From: Bradyrhizobium sp. CCGB12
GTDB taxonomy: Bacteria; Pseudomonadota; Alphaproteobacteria; Rhizobiales; Xanthobacteraceae
Length of the DNA stretch: 64,000 bases
Direction of reading: 5' to 3'
NCBI RefSeq assembly: GCF_024199845.1
Contig: NZ_JANADO010000001.1
Location: forward strand, 6,758,001 to 6,822,000
The notes under the pieces are model-generated. The model did no database searches. It worked only from the letters and a program-made list of their open reading frames with translations, and was not told the DNA's origin. Below, one piece after another: positions 63,968-64,000 of this stretch; within the stretch, counting starts at the first letter, position 1; every line of letters begins with the position of its first letter. The position numbers and the translations under genes were made by a program.

Positions 63968-64000
63968 TCAGCGCGACGGCGTATCCGACGAGGGCGGCGT

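Overview
The window looks like chromosome from a Bradyrhizobium-type alphaproteobacterium. This rests on the uniformly high GC, the many palindromic intergenic repeats, the density of branched-chain and peptide ABC transporters, acyl-CoA dehydrogenases and CoA ligases, and an amino acid:[carrier protein] ligase whose zinc ligands fall at the residue numbers I recall for the characterised Bradyrhizobium japonicum enzyme. I see no rRNA or tRNA gene, no CRISPR array and no prophage. The only mobile element found is one IS110-family insertion sequence.

Layout. Positions 1-4.9 kb: the start of an MFS transporter, an AttEFGH-like export module (ATPase, FtsX permease, secreted AttH/CrtC lipocalin) and a MAPEG membrane protein. 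5.1-11 kb: a branched-chain-type solute-binding protein and an RND efflux pump pair. 11.4-20.1 kb: an iron alcohol dehydrogenase and CoA ligase, then a five-gene peptide/opine-type ABC importer. 20.2-21.6 kb: a ceramidase-like membrane protein with two 13-bp operator-like palindromes at its promoter, and a small secreted ClpP-like protein. 21.6-35.1 kb: an acyl-CoA catabolic region (biotin-dependent acyl-CoA carboxylase, BKACE, AraC regulator, GST, two acyl-CoA dehydrogenases, CoA ligase, solute-binding protein), split by the IS element at 27.4-28.8 kb.

35.2-39.2 kb: a Gram-negative sortase system (XRE regulator, VIT/vWA target with a C-terminal LPKTA sorting signal, class GN sortase). 39.3-45.3 kb: two glycosyltransferases, an ADP-forming acyl-CoA synthetase and an MlaD/MCE gene with an apparent frameshift. 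45.5-54.2 kb: a large autotransporter, a Baeyer-Villiger-type monooxygenase, a secreted trypsin-like protease, a HAD hydrolase and the methionine-salvage pair mtnA/mtnP. 54.4-58.2 kb: a carrier-protein cluster (carrier protein, acyl-CoA-dehydrogenase-like flavoprotein, amino acid:carrier-protein ligase, GNAT-like protein). 58.6-63.5 kb: two convergent cyclic-di-GMP genes, one apparently active for both reactions and one with a degenerate GGDEF.

The strongest leads are three. (1) The IS110/IS1111-type element sits inside an arm of a palindromic repeat, and its 3' non-coding end holds short segments matching both halves of that target and the element's own junction, in the order expected of a bridge RNA. 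(2) The aminoacyl-carrier-protein cluster looks like a small stand-alone thio-templated pathway whose product is unknown to me. (3) The sortase and its target are separated by a strong terminator and a repeat that supplies the sortase start codon. Palindromic repeats recur throughout and contribute stop codons, start codons or ribosome-binding sites to several genes.
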